A stretch of 64,000 nucleotides of DNA from Bidens hawaiensis (GCA_021521415.1 JAIQDT010000225.1:1178001-1242000); one strand, 5' to 3'. Counted from the stretch's first letter, positions 31,150-43,279 are shown. Program-made: numbers and translations. Notes: generated by a model not told the origin, from the sequence alone.

Positions 31150-33060
31150 CTAAGGGAAAAAGAGTGCAGTATATAGTTTCCCCTCAAATTGCAGGTCGTT
31201 ACATTGTCCGTACATGGCGCATGCCAATATCATGAACATGTTTCCTGAATGTTGCTGTGGGAAGTGCTTTTGTGAAAGATCAGCTGAGTTGTTGCTGGAC
31301 TGGACATATCTCATCTCAACCTGATTGTCTTTAATAAGGTCCCGAGTATACTCAAAGTATCTTGGTGGTATATGCTTTGTTATGTCACTTTTGATATACC
31401 CTTCTTTCATTTGCGAGACACAAGCTGCATTATCTTCATATATAGGAGTTGGAATTCGATTTTCTCTAGTCCACAAGAAAAAAATATGTGTCGTGACATA
31501 GATCTTAACCATACGCATTCTCTTGTGGCTTCATGCAATGCAATGACTTCAGCATGATTTGAATATGTTGCAATGAGTGTTTGTTTCTGAGAACGCCATG
31601 AAATCTCAGTTCCTCCATTACTTAAATATGTATCCAGTTTGAGATTTTGCTTTATGGGGATCAGATAAATAACCTGCATCTGCATAACCAACTAACCCTT
31701 CTTTTGAATCGTTAGGATAAAATAAACCTAAATCAGCAGTTCCTTTTAGATACCGAAAAATATGTTTAATGTCATTCCAATGTCTTTTAGTAGGTGATGA
31801 ACTGAATCTTGCCAATAAATTAACTGCAAAAGAAATGTCAGGTCTTGTACAGTTAGTCAGATACATAAGTGCCTAAATTGCACTGAGGTATGGTACTTCG
31901 GGACCAAGAATCTCTTCATTATCTTCGCAAGGACGAAATGGATCATTGTCAACATTGAGTGATCTAACAACCATTGGTGTGCTTAAAGGATTTGCTTTGT
32001 CCATATTGAAACGCTTTAAGAGTTTGTCAGTATAAGTTGACTGATGCACAAGTATCCCATTATGCATATGCTCAATTTGTAAACCAAGACAATATTTGGT
32101 TTTTCCAAGGTCTTTCATTTAAAATTCTTTATTTAAAAGAGTAATTGCTTCATTAATTTCTTTTTATGTCCCAATTAAATTTAGATCATCAACATACACA
32201 ACTATAATCACATATCCTGATGTTGTCTTCTTAATGAAGACACATGGACAAATAAGATTATTTGTGCATCCTTTGTTTATCAAATAATCACTCAAAAGAT
32301 TGTACCACATCCTTCCAGATTGTTTCAGTCCATACAAGGATCTTTGTAACTTGATGGAATACATTTCCTTAGGCTTTGAACTTAATTATTTGGGGGGTTT
32401 AAATCCTTCGGGAATTTTCATATAGATCTCACTGTCTAGTGATCCATAAGTAAGCTGTAATAACATCCATAAGACGCATATCAAAATTTTTAGAGACTGC
32501 TAATTAAGCTGATTAAATATCTAAACGTAATAGCATCCATAACAGGAGAATACATTTCTTCATAATCAATTCCTGGCCTCTGAGAAAAACCTTGAGCTAC
32601 AAGTTTTGTTTTATATCTTGTAACTTCATTTTTCTCATTTCGTTTTCTCACAAAAACCCATTTCTATCCTATAGGTTTTATTGGCTTTGGTGTAATGACA
32701 ATAGGTCCAAAAACCTTTTGATTGTTTAGTGACTTTAATTCAGCTTGCATGGCATCTTTCCATTTGTTCCAATCTTGTCAATTTTTACAATCATCTACAG
32801 ATTTTGGTTCAGGGCCATCATTTTCATCCATGATATCACTTTCCACAGAATAAGAAAATATATCATCAATATTTTCCATTTCATCTCAATTCCACATTAT
32901 ATGTGATTGACCATAGTTGATTGACAATTCCTTATTGGAATCATTAATTTCTTCTTGGGAGAATGTTATATTATTTATTCTTTCCTGATGGAAGGTTTTG
33001 TCAATCATTCATTTGATGTGGGCAAAATTATACACATTATTTATATCATTTATCCCCGAT
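31150..33060 (-). pseudogene. CopC reverse transcriptase and RNase H, decayed
   Basis: Minus-strand Copia RT/RNase H in several frames. 32164-32364 has SLYGLKQSGRMWY and the catalytic VYVDDLN. 31873-32118 has MKDLGKTKYCLGL. 31618-31866 has NCTRPDISFAVNLLARF. 31407-31691 has the RNase H part with SNHAEVIALHEA. 31150-31518 has the C-terminal part with the conserved DNxAxCxxQ-like and HIxxRYF-like blocks altered. The stretch 32370-32900 still reads as the RT N-terminal region with many stops. Not functional. Confidence 0.85.
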
Positions 33061-33108
33061 TTTATAAATTTTTCATTACAAATCCATTGAGTTTGATACT
33101 AAATTATT

Positions 33109-34762
33109 TGTAACATGAATTTGTAGGTTTGAATGACGAATTGGTCCAAATAAACAAGAAATAACAACCAGAAGGACACAATTCAGAAACCGAACAAAAC
33201 CAGGGAATGAAGCAACAAGGTCCGAAATGGGAATGAAGCAACTTGGTCCGAAGAACAACCGATAGAAAGAACGAAGCCGGAAGAAATGAAAATCAAAAGC
33301 AAAGACAAGACTTGAAGATAAAAAGAATAACAAGACACCGGCAAAACTTATGGGCTGTAAAGATTTGAAGACTAAAGAGCAGCTGAAACTTATGACCCAT
33401 AAAGATTTCCAGCATTAGTTGACACTTATGGGTTGTAAACACCCTTACGACCCATAAAGAACCGTCGGTCATTATTGTATCACAAACGTCGTCGTCGGTG
33501 CAACCAAGATCCAGAAAATCCGGAATAGATAATATCAAGACATTAAAAAATAATACTTATGGGTCATAAAGCAACCTTACGACCCATAAAGACTGTCGGT
33601 AGGAAACACAATCCCAAAAATCTGGAGTTGGAGATAACACAAGATAAAAAGTTAAACTTATGGGTCATAAGGGTACTGGTGAAAACATTACGACCCATAA
33701 GTATTCCAGATTTTCAGCTATAAATAGCAGCCCGAGTTTCAGCCAAAATCACCCCATTTCTCACATCTCTTCTCTCTAATTAGCTAAATAAACTCCATAG
33801 GAGTGCCAAGGAGGTTCCAGGAGTCTCGAGGAGGTCCAAACCACTTCCCGAACACCCCACGAGTAGTATGTCTTTACTTTGTAAGTTTACTTTGGTTATG
33901 TTAATTGCTATGTTAGGCTAATAATCTATTAGTTTCGACATTAAGGGCTCTATTTTGTATTATGATTCAAATGTGAAATAGTTATGTGATTTTATTGTTG
34001 AAAGGTTTCGTTTGTATAATTTCTTGAACTTTAAATCTGAAACTCTGTTTGGATTCAAATTAGTTTGTTAATGAACCTGATCAATTTATTAATATGCTAA
34101 TGACGTTCTTCAAAGTTAAAATATGAAATATGATTTTAATCTTGATAACTAAGGAACAAATAACGGTTTTGCGTTTGTCTATGAATTCAATCTCGTTATA
34201 GAAATTACACAATGTGATTTAGTATTCCGAACGGCGTGAACACTAAATGATAATTAATACTTTCATCACATGCAACTCGAACTAAGATCCGAACGGCGTG
34301 AGCCTAGGGTAACGAGTTGGCTCTAACTAACGAGCTGCGCTTAGTTAGACATAGATGGAGGGAACGTCCGAACGGCGTGACGTTTAGCATTGATACAAAT
34401 CTTTTAATGATAAAAATCATTGCACCATAATTATTGATGATCGTAGTTCGAAGCAGAAGTATGAAATACCTATTGTGTCAGAAATATCTTTAATAATTGT
34501 TTATTCTAAGTTAGTTATTTTATCTCTTAGTTATATGTTAAACATTTGTACTACTACTATTTAGTTTATGCTTATATAATTTATAATTTGCACCAAACCC
34601 CCAGTTACGAATACTAGTTCTAAATCGTTCTCGGTTAGAAAATTGTTAAAATGCATTCCTTGTGAACACGAACCTTACTTCCATTCATACTATCCCTAAT
34701 AGTGTGTAACATAGTGAGTTCATATTTATAAATTTATTTGCTGGAGCTGACGACACCCAACA
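33109..34762 (+). repeat. Athila 5' LTR (start approximate)
   Basis: Ends ACCCAACA just before the Asp-tRNA primer site. Contains an array of TTATGGGTCGTAA/TTACGACCCATAA-type motifs (33345-33710), a TATA box at 33719 and three copies of TCCGAACGGCGTGA (about 34228, 34291, 34367). The left edge near TGTAACATGAAT is a guess because no second LTR is available. Confidence 0.7.
33719..33726 (+). promoter_or_regulatory. TATA box of the Athila LTR
   Basis: TATAAATA, within CAGCTATAAATAGCAGC, just after the last inverted motif pair. Confidence 0.65.
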
Positions 34763-34765
34763 AAT

Positions 34766-34783
34766 TGGCGCCGTTGCCGGGGA
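34766..34783 (+). other. Athila primer-binding site (tRNA-Asp)
   Basis: TGGCGCCGTTGCCGGGGA, the site known for Athila/Tat-type Gypsy elements, three bases after the LTR. Confidence 0.9.
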
Positions 34784-34806
34784 CTGCGTCCAAAATTTCA
34801 CTTTTA

Positions 34807-37225
34807 TGCTAAGATCTTTAAGAACTGGTAAACCACTCAATATCGATCTAGAGATAAAAAAAACCGCGAAGAGATTAAGGAAACGGCAAAACTTCGAAAG
34901 AAGTTAGCAAGTCCTTCAACCTCTACTCAATCACCATCGGTCGTTGACATTTGGGAAAACATTTCCTTGTTAAGTGACTCTGACTCATCTTCCACTTCCA
35001 CGTCACAAAACTCGACTTCGACCCAAGATTCGGACCCAATGGAAGTAGCGAACCCAGTCGAGCAAACTTTTCGAGAATGGGCGAACCGTGATATTCCCCA
35101 ACAACCTCTTTGTATCAATTATCCCGCTATGCCAAATATGGAGCTAAAATCAGGCCTTATCCATTTATTGCCAACCTTCCGAGGCCTGGAGAATGAAGAT
35201 CCTCACAATTTCCTCAAAGAATTCCACGTCGTGTGCACCGGAATGAAGGCAAATGATGTCACAGAAGATCAAATCAAACTTAGGGCATTCCACTTTGCTT
35301 TGCAAGATTCAGCAAAACATTGGTTGTATACCCTACCGCCAGGGTCAGTGACAACCTGGAATGGACTTGCGAAAACTTTTCTTGACACATACTTCCCTGA
35401 AGCAAAAGCGTCCACTCTTCGTAGAGAAATCACAGGAATCAAACAAGCAAAAAGAGAGCCTCTACAAGCTTACTGGGAAAGGTTCAAGGAGCTATGTATC
35501 AAATGTCCTCAACATGGAGTCTCGGAGCATCAACTACTTCAATACTTCTGTCAAGGAATGGCACCCATGGAGAGACGATTGCTAAGTGCCTCAAGTGGAG
35601 GAAACACTCGACGAAACCCCAACCCAAATTAGAGCCATAATCCATCGGCTGCGGATGACACAAAACACTCGACACAAGAAAAAGAATGGTATCCAGATAT
35701 ACCACGTGCTGTGAAAGGAGTGAGTACTCCTCACATTGAAACTCAATTCGCTGAGTTAACAAAGGCAGTCATGATGCTTACAAAGGATAAAGCAACTGAA
35801 GCACCACAACGAGCATGTGGAATATGCTTAGAAACAGGACACCCCACTGATATGTGTCCAATGCTGCAAGACAATGTCGAACAAGCGAATGCAATTGACG
35901 GATATCTTGTACAAAACACAAGGCAATATGATCAACCACGAGTAAATCAGAATTGGGGACAACCAACAAACTTTGGCTACCAACAAATACCACCTCAATA
36001 TCAACCACGTCAACCCTATCCAAACCAACAAAATTTCCAACATCGTGAACAACCACAAACACAACAACCAAGCAGCTCTGGAATGTCTTTAGAAGACATT
36101 GTGAAGAATCTGGCTGCTAGTACTCAAACGTTCCAACAAGAAACAAAGGCCAGCATTAAGAATCTGGAGCAACAAATGGCTCAGTTAGCTAGCTCAGTGA
36201 GTAGACTCGAATCTCAAGGAAAACTACCCGCACAAACAGAAGCAAACCCCAAGAACAACGCTTGTGCAATCACATTGAGAAGTGGAAGGAAGTACGACAG
36301 ACCAGAATCGCAAGAAGAAGAACAAGAGGTCGTTTTTGAAAAGAATACCGAAGAGAAAAATGATACTTCAAAGTCAAGTGAAGTAATACCTAAGTTCAAA
36401 GTCACTCCTCCATTTCCCTCAAGATTTTTAAACACAAAGAAAGAAAGAGAAGAGCATGAGATCATGGAGACGTTTCAAAAGGTGGAAGTGAATATTCCCC
36501 TCCTTGATGCCATCAAACAAGTCCCTCGATACGCTAAGTTCTTAAAAGAACTTTGCTCTTCAAAGAAAAAGCTTAAAGGGAATGAAACCGTCAAGGTCAA
36601 CGAGAATGTCTCAGCCGTCTTACAAAAGAGACTTCCACCAAAGTGCAAGGATCCTGGTGTTTTCACTATTCCTTGTAAAATGGGAAATCTAAGCATACCA
36701 AGAGCTATGCTTGATCTCGGAGCCTCCATCAACGTCTTACCATATTCCATTTTCAAAACTCTTAATGTAGGACCGTTGAAAAGGACAGGGGTAGTCATTC
36801 AATTGGCTGACAAATCCATGGTCCACCCAAAAGGCGTATTAGAGGACGTGTTAGTGCAAGTGAATGAGCTGGTATTTCCCGCTGATTTCTATGTGTAAGA
36901 CATGGAAGATGGTGACACTTCAGACTCAAGTTCCATCCTGTTGGGAAGACCGTTCCTGAAGACTGCTAAAACAAAGATTGATGTTTATAGTGGCACACTC
37001 TCCATGGAATTTGATGGAGAGATTATAAATTTCAATATTTATGATGCTATGCGGTATGCAAGCGATGTTTCATCTGTGAATTGGTTAGATTTAATCGATC
37101 CTTTAACTGATAATTACTTCGAGCTATCTAACCATGACACTCTAGCACTAATCTTGAACAAAATCCTTGATGAAGCATCAACAAAAGAACTCGCTGAAAA
37201 GTTTAAACTTGAAGATGAGCTGTAG
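34807..37225 (+). pseudogene. Athila gag and protease, broken
   Basis: Ty3/Gypsy gag-protease. The first ATG at 34807 loses its frame at an A8 run (34856-34863), after which the gag frame is open to 35632 with the capsid core (LLPTFRGLENEDPHNFLKEF, HWLYTLPPGS). Two single-base problems near 35595 and 35652 cause a stop at 35630-35632 and then restore the frame. A CCHC knuckle CGICLETGHPTDMC is intact (about 35815). A Gln/Pro-rich linker follows, then protease with LDLGASINVLP (about 36710). Stops: TAA at 36896-36898 and TAG at 37223-37225. The frame changes again at 37228. Confidence 0.88.
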
Positions 37226-37227
37226 AG

Positions 37228-39078
37228 TTGGTATCCCTCATGGATACAAAACCTAGGTATGAAACAACCAAGCTGCAATTACAAGTTACCGAACAAAAGC
37301 TCCTACCATCCATTGTGCAACCACCAGATCTAGAGTTAAAGACTCTTCCTAATCATCTTATGTACGCTTATCTTGGAGATAATGCTACATTGCCAGTAAT
37401 CGTATCCAACAAACTGTCCAAGAACCAAGAGGATGAATTGGTTAACATGCTCAAGCAATACAAGGAAGCAATCGGTTGGACCATAGCTGACATCAAAGGT
37501 CTGAGTCCATCCCTTTGTATGCACAAGATCCTCATGGAAGATGATTACAAGCCCACACGTGAAGCACAGAGAAGATTGAATCCTCCCATGATGGAAGTTG
37601 TCAAGAAAGAGATTCTGAAACTACTCAATGCAGGTATGATTTACCCAATCTATGATAGCAAATAGGTAAGTCCAGTTCAAGTTGTACCCAAAAAGACCGG
37701 TATCATTGTTACAAAGAATGAACAAGGAGAATTGGTTCCCACTCGTGTTCATAATGGGTGGAGAGTGTGTATTGACTACAGAAGGCTAAATGCCTCTACT
37801 CGAAAAGATCACTTCCCTTTATCTTTCATCGATCAAATGTTGGAGAGGTTAGCAGAAAAAACTCATTATTGTTGCTTAGATGGATACTCTGGCTTCCACC
37901 AGATACCTGTTGCACCCGAAGACCAAGAAAAGAAAACGTTTACATGTCCTTTTGGTACGTTTGCATACCGGCGAATGCCATTCGGTCTTTGTAATTCCCC
38001 AGCTACCTTTCAAAGATGCATGGTAAGTATTTTCTCAGATTATGTTGAAGAAATAATGTAAGTTTTTATGGACGACTTTACTGTTTATGGAAACTCTTTT
38101 AGTGAATGTTTAGATAATCTGAAAAAGATTTTGGAAAGATGCATTGAGACCAATCTTGTGTTAAATTATGAAAAATGCCATTTTATGGTATATCAAGGTC
38201 TCATTCTTGGACATGTTGTTTCAGCAAAAGGGTTAGAGGTAGATAAAGCGAAAATTGATGTTATCAAATCTTTACCTCACCCTAAAAGTGTACGAGAAGT
38301 ACGCTCTTTTCTTGGACACGTAGGTTTTTACAGGAGATTCATCAAAGACTTTTCGAAGATCAGCAAACCTTTGTGCGAACTCTTACAAAAAGATGTAGAG
38401 TTCTTCTTCTCAGAAGAGTGTAGAGAAGCCTTCGATGCATTAAAGGAGATGTTGGTGACATCACCCATAATCCAACCACCTGATTGGGACCTCCCATTTG
38501 AGATTATGTGTGATGCCAACAACTACGCAATGGGAGTAGTGCTAGGGCAAAGAAAAGAAAAAGTGCCATACGTGATTTACTACGCTTCTAAAGTCCTAGA
38601 TGGAGCTCAACGCAATTACTCGACTACCCAAAAAGAGCTGTTAGCTATTGTCTTTGCTTTGGAAAAGTTTAGGCAATATCTACTCGGTACCAAAGTAATT
38701 GTTTTCTCTGGCCACACTGCATTGAGGTATCTCATGACAAAGAAAGATGCAAAGCCAAGATTGATTCGATGGGTGCTTCTACTTCAAGAGTTTGACTTAG
38801 AAATTCGATACAAAAGTGGAAAGCACAACTTGGTGGCTGATCACTTGAGCAGGATCATCAACAATGACGATCCTATGCCATTGCATGATCTGTTCCCTGA
38901 TGAAAGTTTGTTTGCTGCACAACTGGCTACACCGTGGTATGCTGACATCGTAAATTACCTGATCACAGACACCTTTCCCTTTGATCTGACTCGCGCTCAA
39001 AGAGAGAAAATTAAGAAGGAGTCAAGACATTACGTTTGGGATGAGCCATACCTTGGAAATATGGTAACGATCAAGTGA
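37228..39078 (+). pseudogene. Athila reverse transcriptase and RNase H, broken
   Basis: Gypsy-type RT with the catalytic FMDD box (about 38070), preceded by CIDYRRLN and PFGLCNSPATFQR. RNase H follows with [20 protein letters not shown] and ADHLSRI. Stops at TAG 37663-37665 and TAA 38059-38061 look like single-base changes within conserved words. In RNase H the third acidic position reads VFSGH where the family has Asp, so the catalytic Asp is lost. Confidence 0.9.
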
Positions 39079-40137
39079 TAAGAAGATGTGTCGACACAAG
39101 CGAGGTACCCTCAATTTTAGATTTTTTTCACTCACAAGCATGTGGTGGACATTTCGGTCCCAAACATACAGCACATAAGGTACTTCAATCTGGTTTTTAT
39201 TGGCCTAGTATATTTTTAGATTCATATATGTTTTGCAAGTCATGTGAGAGATGTCAAAAGACTGGGAATTTAAGATCACGAGATCAAATGCCTCTCACAC
39301 CAATCCTGGTGTGTGAGATTTTTGATGTATGGGGCATCGATTTCATGGGCCCATTCCCGTCTTCCTTTGGTAACACTTATATACTTTTGGCTGTGTACTA
39401 TGTCTCTAAATGGGTAGAGGCAAAAGCCACGAAAACTAATGATGCTAAAGTTGTTTCAGATTTTATCAAGTCCAATATTTTTAGCAGATTTGGAATGCCA
39501 AAAGCATTTATCAGTGATAGAGGGACGCATTTCTGCAATAGAACAATCGAAGCACTTTTCAAGAAGTATGGAGTTGCACATCGCGTTTAAACAGCTTACC
39601 ACCCACAAACAAATGGACAAGTAGAGGTGTCAAATCGAGATATCAAGTCAATCCTAGAGAAAACAGTCAATCCAAATCGAAAGGATTGGAGCTTACGTCT
39701 GAATGATGCGTTATGGGCATACCGAACAGCCTACAAAACACCAATAGGTATGTCACCCTACCGACTTGTTTTTGGGAAAGCTTGTCATCTTCCGGTTGAA
39801 TTAGAATATAAAGCCTTTTGGGCTGTCAAACAATTCAACATAGAGATGGACGAAGCAGGAGTTTATCGTAAATTACAGCTTCAAGAGTTAGAGGAGATTC
39901 GTAATGATGCTTATGAGAACTCTCAAATTTACAAAGAAAGAACCAAAGCATTTCATGACAAGGTAGTCACATGAAAAATGTTTAGTGTAGGGCAAAAGGT
40001 TTTGTTATTTTCGTCTAAACTCAAGCTTTTTCCTGGGAAATTAAGGTCCAGATGGGTTGGACCATTTGTTGTTACTAACGTTTTTCCTCATGGTGCAGTT
40101 GAGATAACAAGCGAAAAAGACAGGTAAAACGTTTAAA
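39079..40137 (+). pseudogene. Athila integrase, broken
   Basis: Zinc region with GGHFGPKHTAHK and CKSCERCQ; catalytic Asp, Asp and Glu in GIDFMGPFP, ISDRGTHF and [12 protein letters not shown] at 39588-39590 lies just before the [10 protein letters not shown] block, and TGA at 39972-39974 near the C-terminus. The tail resembles the GKLRSRW.GPF integrase C-terminal block (40036-40070) and runs out near 40137. A purine tract, AAGTGTGGGGA, follows at 40447-40458, but no 3' LTR was recognized after it. Confidence 0.88.
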
Positions 40138-40640
40138 GTCAATTGACACTGCCTAAAATTATTCTATGAAGGGTTCCAAAAAGAAAATCATGACATGATT
40201 GACTTGGAGAACCCGACATACACAAACTGAACAAAATGTGTCCACGTCTAGCCAAAGACGTTAAAGAAAGGCGTTGTACCGGAGGCAACCCGTAGTTTTC
40301 ATTTTGTGTGTTTTTGTGTGAAATTGTTATTTTAACCTTTATCGAGGAATGCAAGATCGTGAGAATCGAAAAACAACAAAATTTTGGTAAGAAAATAAAA
40401 ATCAAGTACAATTCTTGGTCTCGTGAACAATGGATGTCGTTAAAAATAAGTGTGGGGATTTTATTTTAACAAACTAAAAAGAAAAAAAAAAGGTTTTGTT
40501 ACATAAAGCAATCTTATGGGCCTTAAGTTTGTTCTCCTAGCTCCACTGTCTTTAATAACACCGAATATTCACGCTTCCGCACCGGGGCTCGGATTTGACA
40601 TAATTGAAAAACAAACAGTACATGAAGGGAACTACATAAT
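40138..40640. other. Athila 3' untranslated part and deletion junction with CopC
   Basis: Non-coding Athila tail including the AAGTGTGGGGA tract. Somewhere between about 40480 and 40690 the sequence passes into minus-strand CopC gag. No LTR matching 33109-34762 was found here. Confidence 0.5.
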
Positions 40641-40689
40641 TAAAGATAATGAGAAACACACTTAATTATTGCATATAATAATTGTCGTC

Positions 40690-41712
40690 AAGCAACATTT
40701 GTTTCAGAGTTCCACATCAAAGTCTGCAATGCTCAGCTCAACATTGATATCATCAAAGTTATCAACATGGTTAATTATTGTATAGTTCACACAGATGTGG
40801 AGCTGTGCGACAAGCCTTTGACTAGTGGTTTGTACTTTCACATCTAAAACATGAAGTGCCATTGTTTTCGGACCTACCAGCTTCATTCCATTTATTGTGT
40901 TGGTTGGAATTGGTATTTTGTGGAACATGGTAATTATTGGCTCTCTGGCTACGACCACGGCCACGACCGTAAGAATTAGTGTTACATTTAAATTAATGCT
41001 TACGATCATTAAAATGTCTTTTGTCAAAATGACCACGGCCACGTCCATGGCCTTGTCCAAGACCTTGTTCCCATTTATGACCAGAATTTTTATGAGAATG
41101 TTTGTGAGCAACATTTGCTTCTGGTATTGCCAATGAACCCGTGGGACGAGATTGATGATTTTTCATCAATAATTCATTATTTTTCTCTGCTACAAGGAGT
41201 AATGCATTTAGATCAGAGTATCTCCTATAATTCTGCAAACGATAATGTGTTTGCAAGTTTATACTTGATGCATGAAATGTGGAGAAAGTTTTCTCCAACA
41301 TATCTCCCTCAGTAACAGTTTGCTCACAAAATCGGAGCGTTGAGCATATTCTGAACAAAGCAGAGGTGTACTCATTTACTTTTTTGAAATCTTGGAACCT
41401 GAGATTGTTCCATTCATCTCTAGCAGTGGGAAGTAGAACTTCCCTTTGATGATCAAATCTGCTTTTTAAATCTTCCCACAAAATGCATGGATCCTCATAA
41501 TTTGAATACTCAAATTGTAACATCTCATCAATGTGTTTGTGGAGGAAGACATCGGCTTTTGCCTTGTCTTGATCCTCGCCATTATTTCCCTCTGTTATCG
41601 TATTCAAAACACCCATTGATTTGAGATGTCGTTTAACATGTGTCGTCCACAACATATAATTATCTCCGGTAATATTAAGAGCCGGAAATTCAAGTTTTGC
41701 GATGCTTGCCAT
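40690..41712 (-). pseudogene. CopC gag, broken
   Basis: Starts MASIAKLEF at 41712 (minus). UBN2-type Copia capsid core (WTTHVKRHLKSMG, EDPCILWEDLKSRFDH, WNNLRFQDFKKVNEYTSALFRI), then a Gly/Arg/His-rich RNA-binding stretch (GQGHGRGRGHF). The frame shifts near 41000-41050. The CCHC knuckle (CFRCESTNH.SKAC, about 40850-40810) has a TAG just after the His. The distal part runs to about 40690. Confidence 0.85.
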
Positions 41713-41779
41713 TTTATTGCTAAACACAAATAAGATAAATATTAGAATTACATACTTATTAAAATTGAAAGAAAACAAA

Positions 41780-42360
41780 AAGGTTTAGCTATAAATAGAT
41801 AAAGAAAAAAGAAAAGATTAAACTCTCTAGGTGGGAGATTACAAATTAAGAACAATAAGATTGTTAACATTATGGTAGTTAACATTAAAACTGGATGAAT
41901 CACCTTTCCAAATATTATCTTGAGTATTCCCGAGAAGAAAATTTTTGTATTTGTGAAAGATTTGAGATTGATAATTGGTTATTTATAGTTGAAAATTTAT
42001 AACCGTTTTACAACGGCTATATTACCGTTTAATAACGGTAGTATTACTGTTTGTATATGTTTGTGTGTGTATATATATATAATATTAATTATATTATAGT
42101 AAGATAATAAATAAGATATTAAATAACGTTTATTTCATAAAATATATAATTAGTGTGCACAATAATAAGAATAGAATTGTTAGTGTAAATAAACCTAACT
42201 TCTAAATGAAATATTAGTGTGCATATATAAATAAAAGTTAGAATAAATATCAAATTTTAATAACAATGTTTATACACATTATTGCTATTACTTAGTATAC
42301 GTATATGCATATATATTTCCAATGTACATAATTAAAGAAGTGTTTATGATGATTATGTTG
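41780..42360. other. AT-rich leader region of CopC
   Basis: No gene. A minus-strand TATA-like word (CTATAAATAACC near 41980) and an inverted AACCGTTTTACAACGG/ACCGTTTAATAACGGT cluster (42000-42045) suggest a promoter remnant, possibly a further LTR fragment. Unresolved. Confidence 0.35.
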
Positions 42361-42870
42361 GCTTTTCCCGGATGAAATGCAAATTGGATTCATGGAATAG
42401 GAGAAGGATTTCCCATTCCTTAGACGGAAAGATATGTGGCCATGAAAGGCGAAGGAAGGCTGGAATGCCAACAGGCGTCTATTATTGACCAGACCCGACA
42501 GTACCCATTTGGGGAACGTCCAGTGCCAAAGTCACTGAATGGGTAAGTCGCCAATCCCTAAAACGGACTATTGGGTTACGGGTGGTCATTTTACTAGAGG
42601 TTTATAATCTACCCTTGTGTGATTCCTGTTGAAGCATATACTCGAGGGGTGGGTGCAGGGCGGACGATTTGAAATTTTAAAGCAGACTTCCCATTCATTA
42701 GATAGAGAAGATTACCAAGATTTCGTGATCCGCTGTCGAACTTATTCCAAGAGAGCTCGGATCGAATCGGTATTGCTATCCGAGCTCTCTTATTGAATTG
42801 CTCATTGAATGAGCATTCTCAATATTATGCCTTGAAGAGGACTCGAACCTCCACGTTCTTTAGCACGAGG
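42361..42870. other. plastid DNA insertion (NUPT)
   Basis: About 510 bp, less AT-rich than its surroundings. It ends (42829-42869) with the 3' half of plastid tRNA-Leu(CAA): complement has the GGTTCGAGTCC T-arm and the acceptor end GCCTT-side. The rest matches, as I recall it, the plastid inverted-repeat stretch next to trnL-CAA toward ndhB/ycf15. It contains an AGAGAGCTCGGAT/ATCCGAGCTCTCT hairpin at 42751-42790. Lies within the CopC leader. Confidence 0.75.
42829..42869 (-). pseudogene. partial plastid tRNA-Leu(CAA)
   Basis: Minus strand has the variable arm, T-arm (GGAGGTTCGAGTCCTC) and acceptor 3' strand of trnL-CAA. The anticodon and D-arms are lost or highly altered beyond 42869. Not a working tRNA. 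Confidence 0.7.
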
Positions 42871-42917
42871 TGGATACCTTTGTGTCTATTACCTTTCTTG
42901 ATTAGGATAAGCGGCTA

Positions 42918-42929
42918 GTGCTGATAACG
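42918..42929 (-). other. CopC primer-site candidate
   Basis: Minus strand CGTTATCAGCAC directly after the 5' LTR end. This word often follows plant Copia LTRs, but I cannot name the tRNA with certainty. Confidence 0.5.
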
Positions 42930-43190
42930 TGTTATAATATTAGCCCTAATTATAACAAGATTATTGAAGTGATATTTGAATAAAGAAACAAAAGGCTAAA
43001 GGGAAAGTGAGAATGTAAATTCTCCTAGATATATTTACTCGTTATAGATACATCATATTTATAATGTCAAAACATTATTTAGAAACACTATTTTTTTTTG
43101 GTGGGGGGGGACAAAAACCATATAATTGATGTCATACAAAAATATTTTCGGTGAACTCATATAATTGGTGTCATACAAATAATATTGTCA
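42930..43190 (-). repeat. CopC 5' LTR
   Basis: 261 bp, pair of 30788-31038; includes an expanded T8/G8 run at about 43092-43110 absent from the other copy. Confidence 0.9.
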
Positions 43191-43279
43191 ATTTTCACTT
43201 TATTGGTCTCCATTAATTGAGCCTTTCCTTAACGGAACTAACCGTGTTAGTTTTATAGCAAAATATAACACTTCTTCAA

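Larger units (their letters stand above)
30788..43190 (-). mobile_element. CopC: Ty1/Copia element, minus strand, with an Athila insertion inside
   Basis: LTRs at 30788-31038 and 42930-43190, a purine tract, a primer-site candidate, gag on the right and RT-RNase H on the left. The middle (~33109-~40600) is an Athila element in the opposite direction. CopC protease and integrase are missing. The LTRs differ at about 12 sites plus an indel, roughly 5 percent, so it is older than CopB. Flanks ATAAA and ATTTT do not match as a target duplication. Confidence 0.85.

Noticed and set aside
40480..40640. Athila 3' LTR
   Set aside because: It shares only a short TTATGGG-type word with the 5' LTR and no alignable stretch.
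42829..42869. Functional tRNA-Leu gene
   Set aside because: Only the 3' half is present; anticodon and D-arm are missing.
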